Shown here piece by piece: positions 8,360 to 17,232 of a DNA stretch of 64,000 nt. Origin of the DNA: Acidobacteriota bacterium (lineage in GTDB: Bacteria; Acidobacteriota; Terriglobia; Terriglobales; Acidobacteriaceae); assembly GCA_003225005.1 (NCBI GenBank), contig QIAN01000048.1, positions 1 to 64,000 on the forward strand. The letters are read 5' to 3'. Both the position numbers and the translations under genes were made by a program. Position 1 is the stretch's first letter; each line of letters begins with the position of its first letter. The notes beneath the pieces were generated by a model that did not search any database, had not been told where the DNA came from, and saw only the letters and a list, made by a program, of their open reading frames with translations.

Positions 8360-10825
8360 TTACCCCCGCAACTCCACCACAGTCGCCCCCCCTCCGCCCT
8401 CATTTTGCGGAGGCTCCGCCACCGATTCCACATGCGGATGCTCTTTCAACAACTGCCGCAGCGCCTTGCGCAGAATGCCCATGCCGCTGCCATGCACCAC
8501 GCGCACGCGTGTCAGACCGGCGAGAAATGCCTGGTCAATGAATCTCTCGACTTCACGCGAGGCATCGTCGACCGTGCGTCCAATCACGTTGATTTCGCTG
8601 GGCACGTTCTGGCTCTCACGCTCGAGCGACACCGAAATGCCTCGCGCCCGCGCCGCTTTCACTGGAGAATCCGCCGCCCGCGCATCACCCTGGCCGATCA
8701 GCACCTCCGCAATATCGTCACGTGCGATCTTCATTTTCATGGCGCCGACAACGACTTCGAAGTGAGCCTCATCCAATTTTCGCGACACCAGCGCCGGACG
8801 TCCTGTCGATTTCAGTTTCACCTTGTCGCCCTCGGAAACATGTTTCACCAGCTGCGGCTGGGCGTGAGGATCGCCACGATCCGCCCCGGTCGCGTGTGCC
8901 ACTACTGTCGAGTCGAACTGCTCGCGGAATTCACGACGCAATTTCGCGATCCGCCGCTCGGCATCTTTGGAAAGCTTCTGCGCTGCTGCCCGTTCCTGAA
9001 TCGCATTCACCGCCTCGCGGGCATGATATTCGAAATCGCGCAACACGCTTTCCAGCTTCTTTTCCATTTCGCGGACCTTCGCCAGCTGTTCCTTCTTGCC
9101 TTCCACAGCCAGATGCGCCTTCTCCCGCTCCAGTTCCTGTTCGCGCTGGTTCAGAAGTAACCTCTTACTCTCAGCCGTGCGCAGCTCGGCATGCAGGCGA
9201 TCGAGAAACTTGCCCACATCACGGGCCTGCGTTCCTAATCGACCCCGCGCTGCCTCGATGATCGCCGGATTCAGTCCCAGCCTCTTCGCAATGTTGATCC
9301 CCGCCGACGCCCCCGGCACGCCTACTTTCAATTCGTAAGTCGGCTGCAAAGTGGCCTCATCGAAACCCACTGCCGCATTCACCACGCCCGGCGTATTGGC
9401 TGCATAAACTTTCAACGACGTGTGATGCGTCGAAATCACCGACATGCAGCCAACCGCCGCAAAGTGCCCGGCAATCGCCACCGCGAGGGCCGCGCCCTCT
9501 TCCGGATCAGTAGCCGATCCCAACTCGTCCAGCAGCACCAGAGATTGCTCGGTCGCAGTCTGCGAAATGAAATCAATATTGGTGACGTGAGCCGAGAACG
9601 TCGAAAGATTCTGTTCAATCGATTGATAGTCGCCAATATCTGCCAACACCGCATCGAACGCGGGCAACTCCGCCCGATCGGCTGGAACCGGAATGCCCGA
9701 CTGCGCCATCAACGCCAGCAGTCCAACGGTTTTGAGGGTGATCGTCTTTCCGCCAGTGTTGGGGCCAGTGATCACCAACTGCCGCCGTGCGCCCTCGAGT
9801 TCCACACTCACCGGAACGACGCTCGCCCCTTTGAGCTTGAGATTCCGCTCTAACAATGGATGCCGGGCATTGTGCAGAACAAGCCGGCCGCTGTGCGACA
9901 ACCCATTCTCGGCGCTGAGCGTTACTGCGACGCACTTGTAATCTTCCGCAAAGCACGCTTTGGCAAACTGTAACTCCAACTCGCCCAGCACCGCCGCCGC
10001 CTCCCCTATCGCCTCTGCCAGCTCAGCAATACGCCGCGTCATCTCCAGCAGGATGCGGTGAATCTCCGCCAGCTCCTCATCCAGCAACCGCACCAGTTCG
10101 TTGTTCTGCTCGATCGTCTCCAGCGGCTCCACAAACACGGTCTGCCCGCTAGAACTGGCACCGTGTACCACACCCTGCACCCGGCGCTTTTGTTCGGTCT
10201 TCACCGGAATCACAAAGCGCTCGCCGCGTATGGTGATCAGCTCATCCTGCACTGCGCCATCCTCGGCCAGTCGACGCAGGTAACCGCGTAGAGATTCCTG
10301 AATCGCTCGCCTTTGCTTTTCAATTTCTCGGCGTACCCGCGCCAGTTCTGGCGACGCGCGGTCTTCGAGAGTTCCATCCGGCTGGATCTTGTTGCGGAAA
10401 AATCGCAGGAATTCCGTGAAGTCGGCAACCCGTTCCGAAAGCGCCCGCACCCGACACCACTCTGACTTCATGCTCGCCGGCGGATGTAACGCAATTTCCC
10501 GCCACTCGGCGGCGCGATCCACCACGAGCACGACATCCCGGATCTCCGCTGTCTCCAATGCGGCCCCGGCAATACGCGCCTTATCGAGGAGCTTCGCCAT
10601 CCCGAGCAGTCCGGAAAAATCGAATCGACCTCCCGCGCGACGGAATTCTCGAACCTCCTCCGCCAACTGTTGCTGCTCGTCGATCCAACTGCGGTCCGTT
10701 GAAGGTGTAAGCCCATCGATTCGCTGCCGGCCTAGGGTCGAAAAGCTATATCCGCGCAGCAGTTCGCGCAAAGCGTCGAACTCGAGAACCCGCGCCGAGC
10801 TGTGCAGTAGTCGCAGAGAATCCAT
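8360..10825 (-). CDS. mutS2: MutS2 family DNA mismatch/recombination ATPase
   Basis: About 821 residues from the ATG at 10825, starting MDSLRLLHSSARVLEFDALR. The frame is open 33 codons further up to 10924, but that extension has no family character. The core and lever domains lead to the ABC-type ATPase with Walker A ITGPNTGGKT and signature LSTFSAHVTN, then Walker B LVLLDELGSATDPEEG. A coiled-coil KOW region follows, then a C-terminal Smr nuclease domain (VIGRTVDDASREVERFIDQA and VVHGSGMGILRKAL). MutS2 acts against recombination intermediates and on stalled ribosomes rather than in classical mismatch repair. It is complete. Confidence 0.95.
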   Translation of the reverse strand: MDSLRLLHSSARVLEFDALRELLRGYSFSTLGRQRIDGLTPSTDRSWIDEQQQLAEEVREFRRAGGRFDFSGLLGMAKLLDKARIAGAALETAEIRDVVLVVDRAAEWREIALHPPASMKSEWCRVRALSERVADFTEFLRFFRNKIQPDGTLEDRASPELARVRREIEKQRRAIQESLRGYLRRLAEDGAVQDELITIRGERFVIPVKTEQKRRVQGVVHGASSSGQTVFVEPLETIEQNNELVRLLDEELAEIHRILLEMTRRIAELAEAIGEAAAVLGELELQFAKACFAEDYKCVAVTLSAENGLSHSGRLVLHNARHPLLERNLKLKGASVVPVSVELEGARRQLVITGPNTGGKTITLKTVGLLALMAQSGIPVPADRAELPAFDAVLADIGDYQSIEQNLSTFSAHVTNIDFISQTATEQSLVLLDELGSATDPEEGAALAVAIAGHFAAVGCMSVISTHHTSLKVYAANTPGVVNAAVGFDEATLQPTYELKVGVPGASAGINIAKRLGLNPAIIEAARGRLGTQARDVGKFLDRLHAELRTAESKRLLLNQREQELEREKAHLAVEGKKEQLAKVREMEKKLESVLRDFEYHAREAVNAIQERAAAQKLSKDAERRIAKLRREFREQFDSTVVAHATGADRGDPHAQPQLVKHVSEGDKVKLKSTGRPALVSRKLDEAHFEVVVGAMKMKIARDDIAEVLIGQGDARAADSPVKAARARGISVSLERESQNVPSEINVIGRTVDDASREVERFIDQAFLAGLTRVRVVHGSGMGILRKALRQLLKEHPHVESVAEPPQNEGGGGATVVELRG

Positions 10826-10954
10826 CAGGGATGATGTTACTAGAGGGGGATGAAAAGCGAGCCGAACAGGGACCCGTCGATTTCTACTGGTGCAGGCCGC
10901 TAGCCTTGCGATGGAACCCGGCACAATTGGAACCTGACAACCGGAACTCTCTCG

Positions 10955-12703
10955 TCACGCTCTCGCCGCCACAGCTTTGATGGCCGCGTCAGTCGCCACG
11001 GGCAACCGCAGGACAAAAAGTGCTCCACCTTCCGGCTTGTTCTGGCAGGTAATTTGTCCCTGGTGATCCTGGATCACCCCATAGACTGCACTCAGGCCCA
11101 GGCCCGTGCCCTTCCCGATCGGCTTGGTGGTATAGAAAGGATCGAACACACGCTGCGGCTCGCGGATGCCGGACCCAGTGTCGGAGAACTGTATGACTAC
11201 CTCCCGGGTTTGCCGCTGCGCGATGATGTGCAGCGATCCGCCGCCAGTTTCTTCTAACGCGTCCACGGCGTTTTCCACGATCTGCACGAACGCCTGGAAA
11301 AGCTGGTTGGCGTTTCCCCAAACCAGCGGAAGCTCAGGATCTATGAAGGTTTCCGCTCGAATCCCGCCCGCTCGCCGCTGCAGCTCCAGCATCACAATGC
11401 TACGCTGCACCAGCATCGCCACGTCTACCAGAGTCTTCTCGGCAGGACTCTCTTGGGCGAAACTGAGCAGGTCTGACACCAAGTCACGAGTTCGCCTCGC
11501 CTGGTTTACAATCTTGCGCACCAGGACGTCTTGCTCGTCGGTCAACCGTTGATTCGACCAGAGCTGCTCGGAGTACGTCATAATAGCCGTCAGTGGATGG
11601 TCAATCTCGTGCGCCGCCCCAGCCACCAAATGGCCCAGGGAGGCAAGCTTTTCCTTCTGGACCAGGTGACTCTGCAACCGCTCCCGGTTCTCATAGCCGC
11701 TGCGCGATTCGTCCAAAAGGCGCATGAGTGCCTGGTCTTGCAGATACTGCCGTAGAAAAACAAACGCGCCCAGCACGACCATGGCTGCCAAGACGGTGAA
11801 TAGTCGAAAAACGCGGGACCCTTCAGCGGACCGGTCGAACAGGAACGTCCACAATCCCAGCGCGGGCAGCGAAAGAATCGCCAACATGGCCAGTCGCGGT
11901 GTAATCGCTCGCTGCCCGATCCCAGGCTTCGCGGGGGCAGCCTCCAGTTGCCATTGCCGTGCTGTCAGAGCGGTGGCCGCCATCCAACTGATGGCGGCCA
12001 CTAAGGGAACGTCGTACCAGCTGCCGGAGTAATAGCGGCCACTTGCCAAGGCAACATTCGTAAGTTGCGAGCTGACGAGGTATAAGGCGCAGGCCACGAA
12101 AAAGTTCAGGTACAAACGCCTCCACGGCGCCGAGGATCTCCATGCGGCAAATCCTATGAGTGTAATTAGCAGCACATGTTGCACCTGGTACAGCAAAAGG
12201 TAGTGCTGATCATATGAGGCGACGTTCAGCGTGACATATTGATCGGGAAAAACTAAAAACGCATACAGGAACATCCACCACACCAGCAGCATGAGAAAAT
12301 TCAGCGTGCTGAGGTGGAATCTCTGCCCCTGCTTGAGTTGGTGCGGACTCCAGGCTACAGCCGCGATCATCGGTATCAGGTGGAAGAACAGAATGATGTC
12401 CACGAAATACGGATCAGGGACATTCTTGCGCAGTACCACTTCGCAAAACACCCAAGTTCCTTGGTTAAACGTCCAACCGACAAGGCCCGCTGCCATTAAT
12501 CCCCAAAACCAGCGCTCCCGTCCCGGCCTGATCATGGCATTCGCCACCATGATGCCGCCCGCGACCAGCATTGCCACAAAGACGAAAATGTCGGAAAATG
12601 CGGTCAGCCCGGCGCTGCGCTGCGCGGCCAGACACACCGCGGCGAACGCGAGCGAGACTCCGCCTGCGGTCGCAAACCAGCGAAAACGCCCTAACCCACC
12701 CAT
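10955..12703 (-). CDS. Orphan membrane sensor histidine kinase
   Basis: 582 residues. The N-terminal half (about 1-320) is a multi-pass membrane region with roughly eight hydrophobic segments and no recognised extracytoplasmic domain. It is followed by a short coiled coil (LMRLLDESRSGYENRERLQ), then the HisKA phospho-acceptor box GAAHEIDHPLTAIM near residue 365. The ATPase domain has the N-box QIVENAVDALEE, G1 FSDTGSGIRE, F-box FDPFYTTK and G2 GKGTGLGLSAV. It autophosphorylates and should pass phosphate to a response regulator, but none lies nearby. The signal is unknown. The gene is divergent from hemB. Confidence 0.92.
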   Translation of the reverse strand: MGGLGRFRWFATAGGVSLAFAAVCLAAQRSAGLTAFSDIFVFVAMLVAGGIMVANAMIRPGRERWFWGLMAAGLVGWTFNQGTWVFCEVVLRKNVPDPYFVDIILFFHLIPMIAAVAWSPHQLKQGQRFHLSTLNFLMLLVWWMFLYAFLVFPDQYVTLNVASYDQHYLLLYQVQHVLLITLIGFAAWRSSAPWRRLYLNFFVACALYLVSSQLTNVALASGRYYSGSWYDVPLVAAISWMAATALTARQWQLEAAPAKPGIGQRAITPRLAMLAILSLPALGLWTFLFDRSAEGSRVFRLFTVLAAMVVLGAFVFLRQYLQDQALMRLLDESRSGYENRERLQSHLVQKEKLASLGHLVAGAAHEIDHPLTAIMTYSEQLWSNQRLTDEQDVLVRKIVNQARRTRDLVSDLLSFAQESPAEKTLVDVAMLVQRSIVMLELQRRAGGIRAETFIDPELPLVWGNANQLFQAFVQIVENAVDALEETGGGSLHIIAQRQTREVVIQFSDTGSGIREPQRVFDPFYTTKPIGKGTGLGLSAVYGVIQDHQGQITCQNKPEGGALFVLRLPVATDAAIKAVAARA

Positions 12704-12971
12704 CCTGGTTTATTTTATTGATGAGAATCGGCCTTGGCGGTCAGCTTCCGGGTCTCCGAAGTTACTTTCGTCATACTTCAAAGAGCGCTCAAGTTCCGGG
12801 CCGGCCGGTGAAACCAATGGAATCAGCATCTGCTAAAATCAGACGGGAATTAACCTGTCGGTGGGAGCTGAACTGGGTCGAACTCAGTCCTCTAGAGCGG
12901 GCATAGAGCGGGCACTCCGGCTCCTGCTTTTTCACTTTGGATTGTTGATCCTGTGAGCTTCCGGTGCAATC

Positions 12972-14069
12972 ATGGCATTTCCTGAAACTCGTCTTCGCCG
13001 ACTGCGTCGCACCGGACCACTTCGCGACCTGGTTCGCGAAACTCGCCTCAGCGCAGAATCCTTCGTCTATCCCATCTTCGTCTGCCCGGGAAAGGGCGTA
13101 CGCAAGGAAATCCGCTCCATGCCCGGAGTCTTCAACCTCTCCGTCGACCAGGTTGTTAAAGAGGCCCGTGAAGCGCGTGGGCTGGGAGTGTCCTCGGTAA
13201 TTCTGTTCGGCCTGCCCGAGAAAAAAGACGAAGTAGCCACCGGAGCCTGGACCGACGACGGCGTCGTGCAACAGGCGGCCCGCGCCATCAAGAGCGAAAT
13301 TCCTGACCTCATTCTTATTGGCGACGTCTGCCTTTGCGAGTACATGTCGCATGGTCATTGCGGCATCGTACGCAAGCCGTCAGCCCCCAAGTCCCTCGGG
13401 GCGGCAGCGACGAGCGCCATCACGGTGGCGGTCGAGCCCCATGAGAAGATGAAGGCCATCGAGGCGGCGGCAGCAGTTGCAGCGCGAGCCACGCAGCCCG
13501 AATTCGAGATTGACAACGACGCCACGCTCGACCTGCTAGCACGCACGTCGGTCTCGCTCACCCGCGCCGGCATCGACGTTATTGCACCCTCCGACATGAT
13601 GGATGGACGTGTCGCCGCCATCCGCCGCGCCCTCGACGGCGCCGGCTGCATCAACACGCCCATTCTTTCTTACGCAGCCAAGTTTGCCTCCGGCTTCTAC
13701 GGACCATTCCGCGAAGCCGCCGACTCCGCTCCGCAATTCGGCGACCGCCGCTCTTACCAGATGGATCCGGCAAACGTGCGCGAGGCTATGCGCGAAATCG
13801 ACCTCGACATCGCGGAAGGCGCCGACATGATCATGGTCAAGCCGGCGCTTCCCTATCTCGATGTCATCGCCGCCGCTCACGCCCGCTTCGACCTCCCGCT
13901 AGCCGCATATCAGGTCTCCGGCGAATATGCCATGATCGAAGCCGCCGCCCGCAATGGCTGGATCGAGCGCGACCGCGTCATGATGGAATCTCTAGTCGCG
14001 ATCCGCCGCGCCGGCGCAAGTATTATCGTTACCTACTACGCCAAAGAAGCCGCTAAGCTGCTGCGTTGA
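12972..14069 (+). CDS. hemB: Delta-aminolevulinic acid dehydratase (porphobilinogen synthase)
   Basis: A 365-residue cytoplasmic enzyme that condenses two 5-aminolevulinates to porphobilinogen in haem, sirohaem and cobalamin synthesis. The zinc site cysteines are present in [14 protein letters not shown], indicating a Zn-dependent form. The Schiff-base lysines lie in [15 protein letters not shown] and [12 protein letters not shown]. Start ATG 12972 gives a normal N-terminus with the family's [18 protein letters not shown] arm. The 268 bp upstream, shared with the divergent histidine kinase, hold a repeated GAGCGGGC but no promoter I would defend. It appears monocistronic. Confidence 0.97.
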   Translation: MAFPETRLRRLRRTGPLRDLVRETRLSAESFVYPIFVCPGKGVRKEIRSMPGVFNLSVDQVVKEAREARGLGVSSVILFGLPEKKDEVATGAWTDDGVVQQAARAIKSEIPDLILIGDVCLCEYMSHGHCGIVRKPSAPKSLGAAATSAITVAVEPHEKMKAIEAAAAVAARATQPEFEIDNDATLDLLARTSVSLTRAGIDVIAPSDMMDGRVAAIRRALDGAGCINTPILSYAAKFASGFYGPFREAADSAPQFGDRRSYQMDPANVREAMREIDLDIAEGADMIMVKPALPYLDVIAAAHARFDLPLAAYQVSGEYAMIEAAARNGWIERDRVMMESLVAIRRAGASIIVTYYAKEAAKLLR

Positions 14070-14206
14070 CCTGCAAGGGGATTCTGCGGGTGGCTCCAAT
14101 CGCTTCCCTTTTCAAGAGTCCCAACCCAGTCATTGTTTGGCCATTTCCGGGTGTTCCATGTGGAGACTTTCCACTATGGGCCCGTGTTTCCACGCGAACC
14201 CTTCGC

Positions 14207-14797
14207 CTACGCGCCCGTCGCACCCTGGCCGCTGGCGAACTTCACGTCCACAAGCCGCCGGTCTTCATCGGACACTTTAAACATGTCGCGCGGCTTCAGA
14301 TTCATAAAGCTGGCCACGAACACCGCCGGAATCTGGCCGATGCGCGTGTTGTAGGTATTGACGTCGTCGTTGAAAAACTCGCGGCGGTCAGCGATACGCT
14401 CTTCGAGTTCACTGATACGGTTCTGCAGCTTGAGAAAGTTTTCATTGGCCCTTAGCTGCGGATAGTTCTCCGCTACCCCGAATAGGCCGCGCAGCGCGCC
14501 CGTCATCATCACGTCGGCCTGCGCTTTCTGACGCACGCTGGCCGCGTTCATCGAGGCGGCACGCGCCTGCGTCACCGCTAGCAGCGTTTGCTGCTCATGC
14601 TGCATGTATCCCTTCACTGTCTCCACCAGGTTCGGAATCTCCTCGTGGCGCTGCTTGAGCAGCACGTCAATATTGGCCCACGCGCGGTCGTTGTCGTTGC
14701 GCAGGCGCACCAATTCATTGTAGAGAATCACAACGTAGATCGCCACACCGACAATCAGCAGAAGAAACGCAGCTTCGGTCACGATGCCGCTGTCCAT
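14207..14797 (-). CDS. lemA: LemA family membrane protein
   Basis: 196 residues with a single N-terminal membrane helix (AAFLLLIVGVAIYVVILYNEL), then a long helical coiled-coil domain typical of LemA: NDNDRAWANIDVLLKQRHEE, the signature IPNLVETVKGYMQHEQ, and later LRANENFLKLQNRISELE. The family is widespread and its function is not settled. The domain is probably extracytoplasmic. ATG 14797 is preceded by a GGAGGCC Shine-Dalgarno. The gene is convergent with hemB, and no partner such as a YgcG/TPM gene is adjacent. Confidence 0.93.
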   Translation of the reverse strand: MDSGIVTEAAFLLLIVGVAIYVVILYNELVRLRNDNDRAWANIDVLLKQRHEEIPNLVETVKGYMQHEQQTLLAVTQARAASMNAASVRQKAQADVMMTGALRGLFGVAENYPQLRANENFLKLQNRISELEERIADRREFFNDDVNTYNTRIGQIPAVFVASFMNLKPRDMFKVSDEDRRLVDVKFASGQGATGA

Positions 14798-14964
14798 TCC
14801 GGGGCCTCCTAAGATTCAGCCTTATCGAACATGCCTCACGCTTGCGGCAAATGCTATCCGAAGAAATGGGGTCACGCAATTAATGCGTAAGGCGCTCCTG
14901 CAGCGGCACACCCGCACCAGACCATAGTAAGACCGCCGGTTCCGATGGAGCCTGATATTGCTGC

Positions 14965-15030
14965 GTAGCCTTCAGCACCCAGCCTTCAGCACACTGTTTC
15001 CCTGGCTGCATGCTGAGTGCTGATTGCTTT
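14965..15030. repeat. Short tandem CTTCAGCAC-type repeat
   Basis: CCTTCAGCACCCAGCCTTCAGCAC followed by CTGAGTGCTGA and a T-run. It resembles the wording of the dnaG insertion (GGCTTCAGG units), so it may belong to the same dispersed repeat class. Nothing else is seen between lemA and the next gene. Confidence 0.4.
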
Positions 15031-15031
15031 T

Positions 15032-15676
15032 TTAAAGCGCGAAGTAGGTTTTCTTGTGCAGCAAGCTGTTCTCGTCGCCGATCATCAGATGCTGCTCGGA
15101 ACCCTTGGTGGTGACGAGCAGGCGAAACGCGGCGGTGCCCTTGGGAAGGTCGAATTCGAGCTGCGTGGTGTAGGAGTCGGTGGGTTTTAGAGGCGTATCC
15201 AAGGGTGTTCCATGAACGGCTGCGGGCGAATACTCACGTGCGCTCGGGTCGATGAGCCGCAGGATCCGGGGGTTAGGGGTGAGAGTGGCGTCCTTGGGGC
15301 GTCGGGAAGAGATTGTGGTCTCGTCGAAGCGCGTGCGCAGGGTCACAAAGTAGCGGGTCGTGAGGGCAGCGGACTCGGTCTTTACCTCAACCACCGAATA
15401 GGCCAGATGGCAGTCGATTTCGCAGAAATACTTTTCCTGGCCGCGGTTCAGCACGCTGTCGTGGCTGACCAGCGAAAGGCCGAAAAGAAAGCTGAAGTAG
15501 ACGACGGCTCCGGCGGCCACGAGCAACGCCATGGCGCGAGCAATCCTGGGCTTGCGTATGAACCAGGCGACGAGCGCAGCCGCGGCGGCGACGAAGGTTC
15601 CTGCGCAGGCGGCGAGGAACCCGAGCACCGATGCCGGGGGCGGAAAATTCATATTACTGATGGGGGGGTTGCACAT
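15032..15676 (-). CDS. Uncharacterised membrane protein with operator upstream
   Basis: 214 residues. After a short N-terminus there are two membrane helices (VLGFLAACAGTFVAAAAALVAW and MALLVAAGAVVYFSFLFGLSL). A C-terminal soluble domain of about 130 residues follows, predicted to be beta-rich and probably outside the membrane, with a lone CEIDC motif. I do not recognise the family. ATG 15676 has GGAG eight bases upstream, and an internal ATG at 15652 is an alternative. A palindrome identical in plan to the one before the neighbouring membrane-protein/regulator operon sits 26 bp upstream, so this gene is probably controlled by that regulator. Confidence 0.7.
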   Translation of the reverse strand: MCNPPISNMNFPPPASVLGFLAACAGTFVAAAAALVAWFIRKPRIARAMALLVAAGAVVYFSFLFGLSLVSHDSVLNRGQEKYFCEIDCHLAYSVVEVKTESAALTTRYFVTLRTRFDETTISSRRPKDATLTPNPRILRLIDPSAREYSPAAVHGTPLDTPLKPTDSYTTQLEFDLPKGTAAFRLLVTTKGSEQHLMIGDENSLLHKKTYFAL

Positions 15677-15701
15677 GGAGGGATCTCCAAACTCATAATG
15701 T

Positions 15702-15718
15702 ACTTTGGGTTACAAAGT
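15702..15718. promoter_or_regulatory. Palindromic operator, copy 1
   Basis: ACTTTG-GGTTA-CAAAGT, extended on both sides by CATAA / TTATG arms. It lies 26 bp before the membrane protein gene that starts at 15676. The same half-sites occur at 16773-16789. Confidence 0.6.
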
Positions 15719-15740
15719 TTATGATGGCAAAAAAAAAGCC

Positions 15741-16121
15741 TCAGTCCTCGCGGGTAAGGCGGATCCACTCTTCCATCTGATCGAGATACTGGCTTAAGGC
15801 GCGTCTACCGGCAGCGTTCAGACGATATTGGGTGCGGGGGACGCGGCCCTCAAAATATTTCGAACATGAGATGTATTGCGCGTCTTCGAGTTTGCGGGCA
15901 TGCACGCTGAGATTGCCGTCGGTGGTCTTTAGGATCCGCTTGAGGTCGTTGAAGCTCAGTGAATCATTGGTCGCCAGTGCGCTCACAATTCCCAGACGAA
16001 TGCGCTCGTGAATCAAGCGATCGAGTTCCGGCAATGCCGGCGCGTGTTGAGGAGCACTGGGCCGCGGGAGGGATCCCATCCTTGCTGGCTTTCGCTGTTG
16101 GGCCGAAGCTTTAGCCACCAT
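15741..16121 (-). CDS. Winged-helix transcriptional regulator
   Basis: About 126 residues from ATG 16121 (an upstream ATG at 16145 would add 8). It has a compact winged-helix domain: [20 protein letters not shown], the helix-turn-helix [20 protein letters not shown], and a wing containing [20 protein letters not shown]. This is the pattern of the small MarR/ArsR-like family related to PF13601. Its start overlaps the stop of the upstream membrane gene (ATGGTGGCTAA), so the two are translationally coupled. A short GCCT / AGGC stem followed by nine T residues at about 15725 likely ends the transcript. It probably represses its own operon via the palindromes; this is inferred from position. Confidence 0.85.
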   Translation of the reverse strand: MVAKASAQQRKPARMGSLPRPSAPQHAPALPELDRLIHERIRLGIVSALATNDSLSFNDLKRILKTTDGNLSVHARKLEDAQYISCSKYFEGRVPRTQYRLNAAGRRALSQYLDQMEEWIRLTRED

Positions 16122-16731
16122 GCCGCCTCGCGATGAGTGCTCCAAACAAGACGTGCAGACCGCCGAAACCTGCGGCCAGAAACCAGTTTCCCCATACCAC
16201 GGGCGCCATGACCGCGAGCGCTCCCATAGCCATGAAGCAAATTCCCATGACCGGAACTAGAGGCACGGAAAAAGCGCCTCCCGTCACGATGCCTGCTCCA
16301 TAGAGCAGGAGCCATGTGGCGGGCAGCGCGGATTGCATGCCGGCACGAACAAGAAAAAATGTCAGCACTGCTCCCGAGGTGAGAGGAGGAAGGAGGCCGA
16401 GCGCAACTTTGCGTCCCGGGCCGGTAAACAGCGGCAAGCCTCGGCGGCTGGCCTTCCAGGCCATGAAAAGCAGAGCGATCGTAACCGCGAGAATGGCCTC
16501 GGCGAGCCACACCCGAAGCCACGCGAAAGCATTGGGCTGACGCGCCGCGAGGTAAGCCGCGGCTAAAGCTGTTAGCCCGAGGACGATCAGGCCCCATCCG
16601 GAAACGGCAGTAAAGGCGACCGAGCGCTCCATGGTCTGGCGGATGAAACGGAGGTCGTCGGCCGCGCCGCCGGGTAGTGATCGATGGAAATGTTGCGGGC
16701 GACGGAGGCGGTGTTGAGGGTGCTCTACCAT
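16111..16731 (-). CDS. Uncharacterised multi-pass membrane protein co-transcribed with a regulator
   Basis: About 206 residues from ATG 16731, with alternatives at ATG 16746 and TTG 16770. A soluble N-terminal stretch containing [13 protein letters not shown] leads into six hydrophobic segments (for example [17 protein letters not shown] and [22 protein letters not shown]). Nothing catalytic is visible. The downstream winged-helix gene overlaps its stop, which is a common arrangement where the regulator senses or controls the membrane partner. A perfect palindrome lies 42 bp upstream. Function is unknown. Confidence 0.75.
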   Translation of the reverse strand: MVEHPQHRLRRPQHFHRSLPGGAADDLRFIRQTMERSVAFTAVSGWGLIVLGLTALAAAYLAARQPNAFAWLRVWLAEAILAVTIALLFMAWKASRRGLPLFTGPGRKVALGLLPPLTSGAVLTFFLVRAGMQSALPATWLLLYGAGIVTGGAFSVPLVPVMGICFMAMGALAVMAPVVWGNWFLAAGFGGLHVLFGALIARRHGG

Positions 16732-16772
16732 GATCGCGGAAAGCATAGCTGTGCAATTCGGTTTTGTCAAGT

Positions 16773-16789
16773 ACTTTGTATCACAAAGT
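16773..16789. promoter_or_regulatory. Palindromic operator, copy 2
   Basis: A perfect inverted repeat, ACTTTGT-ATC-ACAAAGT, upstream of the membrane-protein/regulator operon. It shares TACTTTG and ACAAAGT half-sites with the copy at 15702-15718. It is the likely binding site of the winged-helix protein encoded at 15741-16121. Confidence 0.65.
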
Positions 16790-16903
16790 TAAGGGATTGC
16801 CTGGCGGAACGATCTCCACCGCGAAGTCCTTAGGCCAGCAGCAAAATGTTTGCCAGCCGCCAGTAGAAGAGACTGTCGAGAGCTGCGGGATTAGACTTTC
16901 GTT

Positions 16904-17128
16904 ATGGCAGATTTTGGTAGGGTCCTGGCGCTTTTGGGAGTAATTCTGGCGGTGGCCGGCATGGTGATGGTGTGGCTGGGTCGGACCGGTTTGCCTTTAG
17001 GGCGGCTGCCCGGGGACATGGTTTACCGGGGAAAGAATGCGACGTTTTATTTTCCGCTGGCCACATCACTGCTTCTGAGCGTTGTGCTTTCGTTTGTGCT
17101 GTACGTGATCGGCCGGTTTCGTCGCTAG
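16904..17128 (+). CDS. DUF2905 family small membrane protein
   Basis: 74 residues with two membrane helices (LALLGVILAVAGMVMVWLG and FPLATSLLLSVVLSFVLYVI) flanking the conserved loop GLPLGRLPGDMVYRGKNATF, which is diagnostic of DUF2905. Function is unknown. ATG 16904 lies just after a region of no other signal. xseA starts 104 bp downstream on the same strand. Confidence 0.88.
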   Translation: MADFGRVLALLGVILAVAGMVMVWLGRTGLPLGRLPGDMVYRGKNATFYFPLATSLLLSVVLSFVLYVIGRFRR

Positions 17129-17232
17129 GCGCCCGTCTCCTGGGTCGCGAGTGTCTGGTCGCCGACCTCCGCTCCTGCCTCATTGAAGGGCGGGGAACTC
17201 ACGGAGCTGGCTGCTGCGGTACACTGCCCTCG

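Noticed and set aside
16972-17232. N-terminal extension of xseA
   Set aside because: It overlaps the DUF2905 gene, and its residues do not match any XseA. The family start is at 17233.
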